Both the position numbers and the translations under genes were made by a program. Below, in pieces: positions 1 to 6,849 of a stretch of 12,791 nt of DNA. The DNA comes from Deltaproteobacteria bacterium. Its GTDB lineage: Bacteria; Myxococcota_A; UBA9160; SMWR01. The notes below the pieces were generated by a model that worked only from the letters and a program-made list of their open reading frames with translations, was not told the DNA's origin and made no database searches. The stretch covers positions 1-12,791 of the forward strand of contig JAFDAW010000127.1 of assembly GCA_019313605.1 (NCBI GenBank), in the 5' to 3' direction. Every line of letters starts with the position of its first letter. Position 1 is the stretch's first letter.

Positions 1-1
1 T

Positions 2-1075
2 CGCCGCCTACGCGGAGATGCCTACGAGGCGTTCATCGAGGCCTTCGTCGAGGGTGTCCGAGAGGTGTTCCCGAACGCGCTTCTCCAGTGGGAAGATTTC
101 CACAAGCGCAATGCTTTCTCGGTGCTCGCCAACTACCGCAAACGCTTGCCGTGTTTCAACGACGACATCCAGGGCACCGCGGCGGTCGTGGTCGCTGGAG
201 TGCTTGCGGGGCTGCGCATCACCGGGCAGCCGCTGGCGGACCAGCGTTTTGTCTACATGGGTGCTGGCGAGGCCTGCTCGGGTACTCGCGATCTCCTTTG
301 CGCCGCAATGCGGGCCGAGAGTGTCCCGGAAGAGGTCATTGGCCGGACGCATATGCTCTTCGATAGCAAGGGCCTGATTCGAGAAGACCGCCCCAACTCG
401 GATCCCCACAAATCCCGGCTGGCTGCGTCGTGTTCGGCGCTGGCGCACTACGGCATCGACGAGCTCTCGGATCCGCGGCCAGAGGATGTGATTCGTTTGA
501 TGAAGCCCACGGTGCTGATCGGTGCGACCGCGCAGGCGGGTACCTTCACCAAGGAGATGATCGAAGAGATGGCGAAGCACGTCGATCGACCGATCATCTT
601 CCCGCTTTCGAATCCGACGAGCAAGGCCGAGTGCACCCCGTCGGAGGCGCTCGAATGGACCGATGGCCGCGCCATCGTCGCGACAGGTAGCCCGTTCGGA
701 GACGTCCGTTACGAGGGCGTTCGCCACGTGATCGGGCAGGCGAACAACGTCTTCATCTTTCCGGGGGTCGGGCTCGGCGTGATCTTGTCGGAGATGCGCG
801 AGGTGCCCAACGACGTCTTCTACGAGGCGGCGAAGGCCCTCGCGGAGAGTATCGACGACCAACGGCTGAAAGTCGGAGCGCTCTTCCCCGACCAATCCAA
901 GCTGCGGGACAGCAGTGCGCGTGTGGCGGCTGCGGTGATCCGCTATGGGAGCGAGCAGCACCTCGGCCAACCCATCCCCGATCACGAGATCGACGAGGTG
1001 GTGCGCGCGTCGATGTGGTTCCCAGATTACGTGCCGGTCGTTGCGCGCTCGGAAGAGGGCGATTGGACTGACTGA
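2..1075 (+). CDS. NAD(P)-dependent malic enzyme, large form, C-terminal part (5' end cut by window edge)
   Basis: Oxidatively decarboxylates malate to pyruvate and CO2 with reduction of NAD(P), in the cytoplasm. The frame is open from base 2 to the TGA at 1073-1075, giving 357 residues; large-form malic enzymes are about 540-570 residues, so roughly a third is missing upstream. Numbered from base 2, the visible marks are QWEDFHKRNAF (about 29-39, with the family's metal-binding Glu-Asp pair), CFNDDIQGTA (51-60, holding the third metal-binding Asp), the nucleotide-binding glycine motif GAGEACSG (87-94), then LSNPTSKAECTPSEA followed by ATGSPFGDV, and NNVFIFPGVGLGVI. SNPTSKAECT is typical of the large eukaryote/SfcA-like class rather than the short MaeB class. 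The GTG at 65 lies inside the conserved domain and is not the start. NAD or NADP preference cannot be read safely. DUF418 follows 66 bases downstream on the same strand, perhaps by chance. Confidence 0.95.
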   Translation, partial: RRLRGDAYEAFIEAFVEGVREVFPNALLQWEDFHKRNAFSVLANYRKRLPCFNDDIQGTAAVVVAGVLAGLRITGQPLADQRFVYMGAGEACSGTRDLLCAAMRAESVPEEVIGRTHMLFDSKGLIREDRPNSDPHKSRLAASCSALAHYGIDELSDPRPEDVIRLMKPTVLIGATAQAGTFTKEMIEEMAKHVDRPIIFPLSNPTSKAECTPSEALEWTDGRAIVATGSPFGDVRYEGVRHVIGQANNVFIFPGVGLGVILSEMREVPNDVFYEAAKALAESIDDQRLKVGALFPDQSKLRDSSARVAAAVIRYGSEQHLGQPIPDHEIDEVVRASMWFPDYVPVVARSEEGDWTD

Positions 1076-1141
1076 GCCTCGCCAACATTCACGCGCAGCT
1101 GCTGCCTGGCGATAGCCCGCAGAACGGGACTATCGGGGAGG

Positions 1142-2440
1142 ATGATGCAGCAAGAAATCGCGGCCGGACCGGTACAGGCGAAGGATCGGATCGCGTCCAT
1201 CGACACGCTGCGCGGGGTTGCGCTGCTCGGCATCCTGACCGTGAACATCATCGGCTTCGGGCTGGTGAGTTACGCATACGGCAGCCCGATACCGGACGGT
1301 GCGCTCGCAGGCGTCAATTTCTGGGCCTACGTCAGCGTCGATCTGTTCTTCGAAGGTGCCATGCGCGCGATCTTTGCGATGCTATTCGGCGCCGGGGTCA
1401 TTCTATTCACCGCGCGGGGCGACAGTCCTGCGGCTGCGACCTCGCTGGCGGACCTCTACTACAAACGCACCATCCTGCTGATTCTATTCGGGCTGGGTGA
1501 TGCGTTTCTGCTGCTGTGGCCATGGGACATTCTCTACATCTACGGCGTCGTCGGTTTGTTCCTGTTTCCGCTGCGCAACGTCCGCGCCTCGCGGCTGCTG
1601 ATCGCTGTGCTGGCCATGTTGGTGCTGTCCGCCGCCACAGAGGGATTGCGGTGGCAGGATCTCAAGGAGATGCAGGCTGAGGCCGCCGGTGCCCAGGCGG
1701 CGCTCGATGACGATCTGGAATTAGACGCTGAACAGCAGGATGCGATCGATGCCTGGCAGGAAGAGTTGGATTGGATCCGGCCGCCCCAGGAGGAGGTTGA
1801 GAAAGAACTGACGATGCGTCGCTCTGGATACTTTGCAGTGCTGGTGGGCCAAGCGCCCGATGTGATCGACGGACAGGCCGTTTCCGTCCGCTCGTTTTAT
1901 TTTTGGGATGCCCTGATCACCATGATGTTGGGAATGGCGCTGTACAAATACCGCGTGTTCGACGCGAGCCGCAGCCATCGGTTCTACACGGTGATGGCGT
2001 TACTCGGGTTCGCGGTCGGCCTGCCGGTCAATGCCTGGGAGTTGTACCGATTCGTTTCCAGCGACTACGACATCTTCGCCACCATCAATCCAACCTACGA
2101 TCTGGGCCGGTTGGGCTGTGCGTTCGGCTACGTCGGATTGGTCATGCTGTTTTGTAAGTCGGGTATGTGGAACCGGCTGAAAGCGAGTCTGGCGGCGGTG
2201 GGGCGCATGGCGCTCACCAACTACCTCGCCCACTCGGTCATCTGCGGATTGATTTTTTCCGGCATCGGATTCGGCCTGGTCGGCGAGCTGCAACGCTACC
2301 AGCTCTACTACGTGGTGGCCGGTATTTGGCTCGTCCAGCTCATCGCCAGCCCGCTGTGGCTGCGCTACTACCGATTTGGGCCCGTCGAATGGCTGTGGCG
2401 GAGCCTGACCTACGGTGTGCGACAACCCATGCGCAACTGA
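1142..2440 (+). CDS. DUF418 / YeiB-family multipass membrane protein
   Basis: An integral inner-membrane protein of unknown biochemical role; the family is often described as putative transporters and is related to acyltransferase-3-like membrane proteins. The 432-residue product opens with the family signature RIASIDTLRGVALLGIL (16-32), followed by hydrophobic segments near 24-44, 63-90, 109-126, 130-145 and 150-165. After a soluble stretch the DUF418 domain proper runs from about 250 to 425, with GRMALTNYLAHSVICGL (354-370) and a C-terminal RFGPVEWLWRSLTYG. A charged, Glu/Asp-rich, probably helical segment (about 170-227) separates the two halves and makes the protein longer than E. coli YeiB (about 385). 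GGGGAG at 1135-1140 sits very close to the ATG at 1142; the ATG at 1145 is equally possible. It ends 9 bases from the convergent PPC gene. Family certain, function not. Confidence 0.92.
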   Translation: MMQQEIAAGPVQAKDRIASIDTLRGVALLGILTVNIIGFGLVSYAYGSPIPDGALAGVNFWAYVSVDLFFEGAMRAIFAMLFGAGVILFTARGDSPAAATSLADLYYKRTILLILFGLGDAFLLLWPWDILYIYGVVGLFLFPLRNVRASRLLIAVLAMLVLSAATEGLRWQDLKEMQAEAAGAQAALDDDLELDAEQQDAIDAWQEELDWIRPPQEEVEKELTMRRSGYFAVLVGQAPDVIDGQAVSVRSFYFWDALITMMLGMALYKYRVFDASRSHRFYTVMALLGFAVGLPVNAWELYRFVSSDYDIFATINPTYDLGRLGCAFGYVGLVMLFCKSGMWNRLKASLAAVGRMALTNYLAHSVICGLIFSGIGFGLVGELQRYQLYYVVAGIWLVQLIASPLWLRYYRFGPVEWLWRSLTYGVRQPMRN

Positions 2441-2449
2441 TCGGTGCGA

Positions 2450-3337
2450 CTAGCTGTCGCAGTCTGTCGAGTCGAACAGCGGTCCCTGATCTACGCAGGT
2501 GTCGTTCCCACCTCGGTCGTGGGGAACGCAGACCGCCACCGTTCCCGAGCATTCTTCGCCGCCATCGTCCATCGCGGTGAAACCGATGCTGTACACGCGA
2601 CCATCGCCAGCGCCATTGGAGGCCGCTCGGACGCTGGCCATTTCGGTCCCGACGCCCGCTCCATCGCCGCAGCTCTCGGTCCCGTGTGAATTGACGAGCG
2701 GTTCATCCTGGAAGATGGAGGTGATGGTCAGTGCCACCGGATCGCCATCCGGATCGGTGATTCCAGCGATCGACACGTCGGCCATCTTGTGATCGAGGGG
2801 CCAGAGTTCTTCGGGGGTTGCGACGGCGGTGCTGCAATCCGGAGGTGTGTTGGGAGCCGATACGGGGACGAGGCTGATCGTGAGCGCGTAACTCCCAGAC
2901 TTGTTGTGAAATCCCTCGAAGGCCGGGTCTCCGTAGCCGGTGGTCGCGACGAAGTAATCCCCGGCCGCGAGCACCTCGAAGGCGAGCGCGGAGCCGGGAG
3001 TGAGGCCTCCTGCATCGTCGTTGAAGGCGAGGCGATTGCCCGCGGCGTCGAAAACACCGAGAAGCGTGTCGGGAGCGGAGAAGCCACTGCCTTCTAGCGG
3101 TGTCGTCGCCGCCGTGATCACGTCGCCTGCGACGAGTGGTCCGAGTCCAACGAAATCGACGTCCTCGGGCATGAGCGAGAAATCGCCCACATAGGCGCTC
3201 GAGTTGGCTTCGCGGGGAATCTGGATCCCGGCCGTTTCGATCAAATCATTGGCGCTCTCGTCGTCTACGATCGTGCCCGCACCGGCGGTCGCGCTGGTCA
3301 ACAACATCAACAACATCACGAATATCAGTTTGCGCAT
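2450..3337 (-). CDS. Secreted PPC-domain protein with C-terminal Cys-rich 'DPDGD...CVPHD' module
   Basis: A 295-residue exported protein of unknown function. Residues 1-20 are a signal peptide (MRKLIFVMLLMLLTSATAGA) with likely cleavage after AGA. Residues about 48-156 look like a PPC (pre-peptidase C-terminal) beta domain: a DTLLGVFDAAGN strand pair, then DDAGG, then LAAGDYFVATTGYGD. The remainder (about 160-295) resembles a module recurring in extracellular proteins of environmental bacteria: TPEELWPLDHKMADVSI, DPDGDPVALTITSIFQDEP, GRVYSIGFTAMDDGG and CVPHDRGG. That module contains six cysteines, suggesting disulfides in the periplasm or outside. No catalytic domain is present, so it may bind or assemble at the cell surface. 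AGAGG, seen as CCTCT at 3344-3348, lies 6 bases before the ATG and supports this start. Homology to the PPC fold is by pattern recognition only. Confidence 0.85.
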   Translation of the reverse strand: MRKLIFVMLLMLLTSATAGAGTIVDDESANDLIETAGIQIPREANSSAYVGDFSLMPEDVDFVGLGPLVAGDVITAATTPLEGSGFSAPDTLLGVFDAAGNRLAFNDDAGGLTPGSALAFEVLAAGDYFVATTGYGDPAFEGFHNKSGSYALTISLVPVSAPNTPPDCSTAVATPEELWPLDHKMADVSIAGITDPDGDPVALTITSIFQDEPLVNSHGTESCGDGAGVGTEMASVRAASNGAGDGRVYSIGFTAMDDGGEECSGTVAVCVPHDRGGNDTCVDQGPLFDSTDCDS

Positions 3338-3419
3338 TGCGTTCCTCTGAATACGGCCGGCCCTTCAATCCCAGTCCCCACTTCGGAGTCGAGGATGAGG
3401 GCGGATCTAGCCCTGGTAG

Positions 3420-3449
3420 TATGTAGCCTGACAGCGCGCGACGTGGCAA
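3420..3449 (-). promoter_or_regulatory. Possible sigma-70-type promoter for the PPC gene
   Basis: On the minus strand TTGCCA (3444-3449) matches five of six bases of a -35 box. It is followed after 18 bases by TACATA (3420-3425), a poor -10 box. The -35 box overlaps a small dyad, GGCA-A6-TGCC, at 3445-3458. The position about 80 bases before the PPC start codon is reasonable, but the -10 match is weak. Confidence 0.25.
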
Positions 3450-3502
3450 AAAAATGCCCTGCCGGCTGTGGCTCCTGTTCGCGCTGAAAAGGGCTCCGGG
3501 TG

Positions 3503-3523
3503 CGCCCTGGGCCGCACAGGGCG
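3503..3523. promoter_or_regulatory. Dyad CGCCCTG-N7-CAGGGCG, candidate activator site for the sigma-54 promoter
   Basis: There is a perfect 7-bp inverted repeat with a 7-base centre (3510-3516). Its middle lies about 122 bases before the start point predicted from the sigma-54 promoter. That falls in the range where enhancer-binding proteins usually bind. No T-run follows, so a terminator is unlikely. The activator is not identifiable, and the dyad could also be chance in GC-rich DNA. Confidence 0.35.
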
Positions 3524-3608
3524 GGACGGGGTGGAGTGGGGCGGCCGACACGCTCCAGACGCGTTTCGCGCGATCGAGCCTGCGAGGCACCTGGTGCTCG
3601 GGTTCGGC

Positions 3609-3624
3609 TGGCGCGATACTTGCG
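3609..3624 (+). promoter_or_regulatory. Sigma-54 (RpoN) promoter
   Basis: The sequence TGGCGCGATACTTGCG fits the -24/-12 consensus TGGCACG-N4-TTGCW at nearly every position, with GG and GC at the required spacing (3610-3611 and 3622-3623). The expected start point is near 3635. This leaves a leader of about 28 bases that includes the strong Shine-Dalgarno GGAGGG (3650-3655) ahead of the TTG start at 3663. The agreement of promoter, leader and ribosome site makes chance less likely. Confidence 0.65.
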
Positions 3625-3662
3625 TTTGTGAGGTTTGGAGAACCATTTGGGAGGGATACCCA

Positions 3663-4133
3663 TTGGACCGCCGAGATCGTCTGATCCAAGAGCATCGACA
3701 CGATCCCTACCAGGCGCGCGGCAAGCCGCGTGAGCCGAGTGCCTGCCCGACTTGTCACGCTGTCTTCCACGATGGCCGCTGGCAGTGGAGCCGTCCGGCA
3801 GACGACGCGCATGACCTGGTTTGCCCGGCATGTCAGCGCACCGCGGAGGGGATGCCCGCCGGGATTTTGGTGTTGGCCGGAGACTTTCACCTGGCCCATC
3901 GCGTGGAGATCCTCGGTTTGATCCGCAGTGTCGAGGAGCGAGAGACCAAACAGCATCCGCTCAAACGAATCATGCAGGTCAGTGAGAGTGGGGACGAACT
4001 CCAGGTGACGACCTGTGAGGCCAGCCTGGCCCGTTCGATCGGCGATGCGATTCACCACGCCTATAAAGGCGACCTCGACTACCACTATCCGGATGATGGC
4101 GGGGACGTTCTGCGGGTGCACTGGGAGCGCTGA
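3663..4133 (+). CDS. BCAM0308-family zinc-ribbon protein
   Basis: A 156-residue soluble protein with two CxxC pairs, C28-P-T-C31 and C54-P-A-C57, which probably hold one zinc ion. It resembles the family named after Burkholderia cenocepacia BCAM0308, from the low-oxygen-activated (lxa) locus. Shared-looking segments are RRDRLIQEHRHDPYQARGK at the N-terminus, CHAVFHDGRWQW, GILVLAGDF, IRSVEERETKQHPLKRIM and the ending AYKGDLDYHY...VLRVHWER. The start is placed at TTG 3663: GGAGGG (3650-3655) sits 7 bases upstream and family-like sequence begins exactly there. An ATG at 3468 would add 65 residues of Arg/Gly-rich sequence that crosses the sigma-54 promoter. The biochemical function is unknown; a role in low-oxygen or stress physiology is inferred from the family's namesake. 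It converges with the hemolysin III gene, 58 bases away. Confidence 0.85.
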   Translation: MDRRDRLIQEHRHDPYQARGKPREPSACPTCHAVFHDGRWQWSRPADDAHDLVCPACQRTAEGMPAGILVLAGDFHLAHRVEILGLIRSVEERETKQHPLKRIMQVSESGDELQVTTCEASLARSIGDAIHHAYKGDLDYHYPDDGGDVLRVHWER

Positions 4134-4191
4134 GCGGGTATCGGGTGAAGTCGTCGAGCACCCCGCAGTCGGCTCGCGCTCGAGGACGCGA

Positions 4192-4845
4192 TCAGGTGGC
4201 GGGCGGGATCACGTAGCCGAGTACACAGGCAAAGTGGCAGGCGCTTCCGGCCATCACGAACAGGTGCCAGATCGCGTGGTTGTACGGCAGGCGCTGCCAG
4301 GCGTAGAAGAACACCCCGAGGGTGTACGCCATGCCGCCCAGGGCCAGCAGCACGAGGCCGTCCGGGTGCAGCGAGCGAGCCAGCGGCTCCGCAGCAATCA
4401 GGATCAACCAGCCCATGGCCAAATGGAGGGCTACCGAGATACGACGGCTGTGGCCCGCTATTTCGAGGATGATCCCCAGGGCGGCGAGGCCCCAGACGAT
4501 GGCCAGTAGGGTCCACCCCCAGCCGCCGCGCAGACTGATCAGGGTGAAGGGCGTGTAGGTTCCAGCGATCAGCAGGAAGATCGCGGTGTGGTCGAGTCGC
4601 TGGAAGAACCGCTTGGCGCGTGGGCGGCGGATGCCGTGGTACAGGGTCGACGTCGCGTAGAGCAAGACGAGCGTGGCGCCGAAGACCGATCCGCCAACGA
4701 TGTGCCAGACATCTCCCCGTAGCCAAGCCGCTGCCACCAGGGCCACCAGCCCCCCGACACTCGCCATCAGGCCCAGGCCGTGGGTGAGCGCGTGGGCGAC
4801 TTCCTCGCTGAGCGAGTAGAGAGGCTCTTGCGTCTGCTCTTCCAT
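4192..4845 (-). CDS. Hemolysin III / PAQR-family membrane protein
   Basis: A seven-helix inner-membrane protein of the hemolysin III (YqfA/TrhA, PAQR) family; the E. coli member affects membrane fluidity and many are probably metal-dependent hydrolases. From the ATG at 4843-4845 it has 217 residues, normal for the family. Visible marks are SEEVAHALTHGLG (13-25), STLYHGIRRP with H70, LDHTAIFLLIAGTYTPF (84-100) and the C-terminal H190-x3-H194 in NHAIWHLF. H70, H190 and H194 correspond to the three His zinc ligands of PAQR proteins. The frame runs upstream to 5001, but that extension overlaps the next gene and lacks family sequence. AAGGGG precedes this ATG closely (3 bases), so the ATG at 4855-4857 is an alternative. 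'Hemolysin' is a historical name and does not imply toxicity. Confidence 0.92.
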   Translation of the reverse strand: MEEQTQEPLYSLSEEVAHALTHGLGLMASVGGLVALVAAAWLRGDVWHIVGGSVFGATLVLLYATSTLYHGIRRPRAKRFFQRLDHTAIFLLIAGTYTPFTLISLRGGWGWTLLAIVWGLAALGIILEIAGHSRRISVALHLAMGWLILIAAEPLARSLHPDGLVLLALGGMAYTLGVFFYAWQRLPYNHAIWHLFVMAGSACHFACVLGYVIPPAT

Positions 4846-4927
4846 GCTCCCCTTCATCCCCCCAACGGCTGGACAGTAGGGCAGCATTCGCGTGCGAAAG
4901 TGGCGCGGGCCAGTTCTCACAAAACCT
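4846..4927 (-). promoter_or_regulatory. Short gap between the MttB-like and hemolysin III genes, with a TTCGC-GT-GCGAA dyad
   Basis: The 82-base gap contains a 12-bp near-palindrome at 4887-4898. It could be an operator for the hemolysin III gene, or a chance match. No terminator or clear promoter boxes were seen. Confidence 0.2.
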
Positions 4928-6499
4928 TCACAAACTGGTTTCCACGACTCGCGACACCCGATCTCGTGGAGCAGGCTGGGCAGGCGGAAACCAGACGGCA
5001 TATGAACAGAGCGGCCTGGTCAGGCGAGCGTCTCGTCCTACTCGGTGTCGTCGCAGCGCTTCGTGCATCGGCTCGGGTTGATGGTTCGCCAGGACCTCAC
5101 GCAGGTCTTCGTCGATTCGTTGGAACAGATCCGCGTCGGGAAGGGTTCCCGAGTCCAAGGGAAACTTGGCGCCGAAGTAGCGACTTTTCCAGTAATTCTC
5201 CCTGCAGTGTTTCGCGCTGTGCGGTTCCGCGAGATAGTTTCCCTTTGGCCCGATCGATCGAGTGAGGTCCAGCGCCAGGTGTTCGTCGTCAACCGGGATC
5301 CCATTCCAGAGGCAGCGAAGCATTCCCGCGAGATCCTCGCATAGCATCAACGCGTGCAGTGAGTAGGTGATCCCCGCATCGAGACTGCCCATGTAATCTA
5401 GTGTGGTCCGCCGCAAGAAGAACTCTTTCGTCATTCCCATCGTGATTTCAAAAACGGCGTCCTGGTTGAATCGACGAGCATTGGAGGCCCCTCCACCCCC
5501 TCCAGGGAGTGGAGGCAGACCGAGCTGACTCGCGACTTGACGCGTAGCGATGTCTGCCAGCATGTCAGGGACTTGATTCCCCAGGCTCCCGGTGGCGGGC
5601 TCCATCATGCTGTTTTCCGAAGTGCCGATGCAGAAGGCTCCTTTCCGGACGAGCTGCGAAAGGGCGATCCCGGCGAAGTCTGTGGCGAGGCTGTGGGTCA
5701 TGCTGCCGGCGATGGTAAGCCGAGACGAGGCACCACCGATCGAGATGGTTCCCATCGTCACCGGGACCCCACACTCCACGCTTCGAATGATCTGGTAGGT
5801 GTGGGTTTTGGCGTAATAAAGTGGAAGCGGTGTGATGATGTGGTTGAAGTAAGGCTTCTCAGCGAGTGCATCCATCCCACCGCGAATCGCGGCAGCCATC
5901 TCGATGACGGCATTGAGTGAGATGCTGTAATCGCACAGGTACTCCAGGGGCTTGGTGGTGTTTTCGGCCATCGTCAGGAACTCGCCGATCTCACCGCAGA
6001 CGGTCGAGTTCGGGATGTCCTTGACCATCACGCACACGGCATCGATGTTCGGAAGCGCATCGGCCAGGCGCGTGGCGGTGGCGAGATCCTCACTCGTGCT
6101 CTCCCTCGGCTCGCCCGTGTCGAGGTCGAAGATCTTGATGCAAGTCATTCCGGGGATGAAAGACGTCACTCCATCTTTGATCTCGCGGTACTCGGTGCCA
6201 TCGCGATTCCAGATCTTGACGCTCTTGGCCAGCGTCGCGAAGCACTCCATCACCAGATCGCGCTTGAACTTTACCACGTGGTCGGCGGTGATCTCACAGC
6301 CCGCATCTGAGAAGCGATCCAGAACCTGGGGGTCGGGATCGAACGCAACACCAGTTTCGATCAGCAACTGAAACGTTGCGTCGATGATCTTTTCGACATC
6401 GGACTTAGGTAACACCTCGTAGGCCGGGGTTCCCGCCCCCGTGACTTTCACATCGGGCAAAGAGCGATTAGGTCTTCGTGAGCGCTTGCGAGTTGCCAT
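4928..6499 (-). CDS. Trimethylamine methyltransferase (MttB)-family protein, non-pyrrolysine type
   Basis: MttB-family enzymes demethylate quaternary or tertiary amines, passing the methyl group to a corrinoid protein; non-pyrrolysine members use substrates such as glycine betaine, carnitine or proline betaine. The 523-residue protein shows the barrel core: KIIDATFQLLIETGVAFD (36-53), GGASSRLTIAGSMTHS (255-270), DFAGIALSQLVRKGA (274-288), then the glycine-rich loop GLPPLPGGGGGASNARRFNQDA (327-348) and NYLAEPHSAKHCRENYW (421-437). The frame has no internal stop, so there is no pyrrolysine codon. Family similarity fades after about residue 480; the last 40 residues look like read-through. GGAG (6512-6515) lies 12 bases before the ATG. 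No corrinoid protein, reactivase or methylcobamide transferase lies nearby, so the substrate and even classical activity are unproven. Confidence 0.88.
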   Translation of the reverse strand: MATRKRSRRPNRSLPDVKVTGAGTPAYEVLPKSDVEKIIDATFQLLIETGVAFDPDPQVLDRFSDAGCEITADHVVKFKRDLVMECFATLAKSVKIWNRDGTEYREIKDGVTSFIPGMTCIKIFDLDTGEPRESTSEDLATATRLADALPNIDAVCVMVKDIPNSTVCGEIGEFLTMAENTTKPLEYLCDYSISLNAVIEMAAAIRGGMDALAEKPYFNHIITPLPLYYAKTHTYQIIRSVECGVPVTMGTISIGGASSRLTIAGSMTHSLATDFAGIALSQLVRKGAFCIGTSENSMMEPATGSLGNQVPDMLADIATRQVASQLGLPPLPGGGGGASNARRFNQDAVFEITMGMTKEFFLRRTTLDYMGSLDAGITYSLHALMLCEDLAGMLRCLWNGIPVDDEHLALDLTRSIGPKGNYLAEPHSAKHCRENYWKSRYFGAKFPLDSGTLPDADLFQRIDEDLREVLANHQPEPMHEALRRHRVGRDARLTRPLCSYAVWFPPAQPAPRDRVSRVVETSL

Positions 6500-6849
6500 G
6501 AGTTCAGCGTGCTCCAGTCATTGCGGTGTGTGAGAAGAGAGTCGCGCCGAGGGGCCGGTGGCCCGAGGGCCTGCGAAGGTGCTGATTGATCATAAGAAGC
6601 TCAACTCTCCGCACTCGATTGTAGAGCGCCTCTGCGCGTTTCGCGATCTCGTCGATGCTCGGTGCATTGGCGCGACTTCGGTGCGGTTGCGTTTGCCGGC
6701 GCCTATAGCCGGAGTTCAGCAATTCTCTTGAATCGGAATGCGACCCCGCCAAGCGGTACGCGCCGCGATTGTCTCGGCCGCCGAAAAAGCCGATCATCCC
6801 TCCCATGACGGCCCACACGCCCTCGCGAATTCCGGGTTAACCTCCGCAG
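6500..6849. other. Divergent gap between the MttB-like gene and the RND operon (350 bases)
   Basis: Apart from the doubtful ORF at 6504-6818 I see no recognisable gene. Promoters for both directions should lie here, since the MttB-like gene runs left and the RND operon runs right. No convincing -35/-10 pair, sigma-54 box, operator dyad or divergent regulator gene was found. Confidence 0.5.
6504..6818 (-). CDS. Possible small ORF directly upstream of the MttB-like gene
   Basis: This is a 104-codon open frame starting at GTG 6818, with ATG 6806 as an alternative. It ends in a TGA that leaves only 4 bases before the MttB-like ATG. Its last codons contain the GGAG that may serve that gene. The product is unrecognised: a Gly-rich start (MGGMIGFFGG), an Arg-rich middle and a possible helix (SIDEIAKRAEALYNRVRR). 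The tight spacing suggests coupling. The odd composition and lack of a clear ribosome site of its own argue against a real gene. Confidence 0.22.
   Translation of the reverse strand: MWAVMGGMIGFFGGRDNRGAYRLAGSHSDSRELLNSGYRRRQTQPHRSRANAPSIDEIAKRAEALYNRVRRVELLMINQHLRRPSGHRPLGATLFSHTAMTGAR

Larger units (their letters stand above)
3338..3662. other. Divergent intergenic control region (325 bases)
   Basis: This region separates the leftward PPC gene from the rightward BCAM0308-family gene. It contains a sigma-54-like promoter at 3609-3624, a GC-rich dyad at 3503-3523, and a leftward sigma-70-like candidate at 3420-3449. A run of seven A residues (3448-3454) is flanked by GGC and TGCC. Open frames cross the region on both strands, but their translations are Arg/Pro/Gly-rich and match no family, so I treat it as non-coding. 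Confidence 0.6.

Noticed and set aside
8..985. 325-codon minus-strand frame opposite the malic enzyme
   Set aside because: The plus strand carries intact malic enzyme motifs throughout; the antisense product resembles nothing and is a codon-bias shadow.
2446..2460. GCGAC-N5-GTCGC as a terminator between the convergent DUF418 and PPC genes
   Set aside because: The stem is only 5 bp with no T-run on either side; too weak to call.
3441..3458. TGGCAAAAAAATGCC as a second sigma-54 promoter
   Set aside because: The distance between the GG and GC elements is one base short of the required spacing, which sigma-54 promoters rarely tolerate.
3246..4121. 291-codon minus-strand frame covering the BCAM0308-family gene and the control region
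   Set aside because: It overlaps the start of the PPC gene and the whole zinc-ribbon gene in antisense and has no recognisable domain.
4846..5001. N-terminal extension of the hemolysin III protein (52 residues)
   Set aside because: It overlaps the MttB-like gene end, lacks family similarity, and the internal ATG at 4843-4845 gives the normal family length.
4928..6499. Pyrrolysine-containing MttB
   Set aside because: The frame is continuous with no internal TAG, so the protein is a non-pyrrolysine family member.
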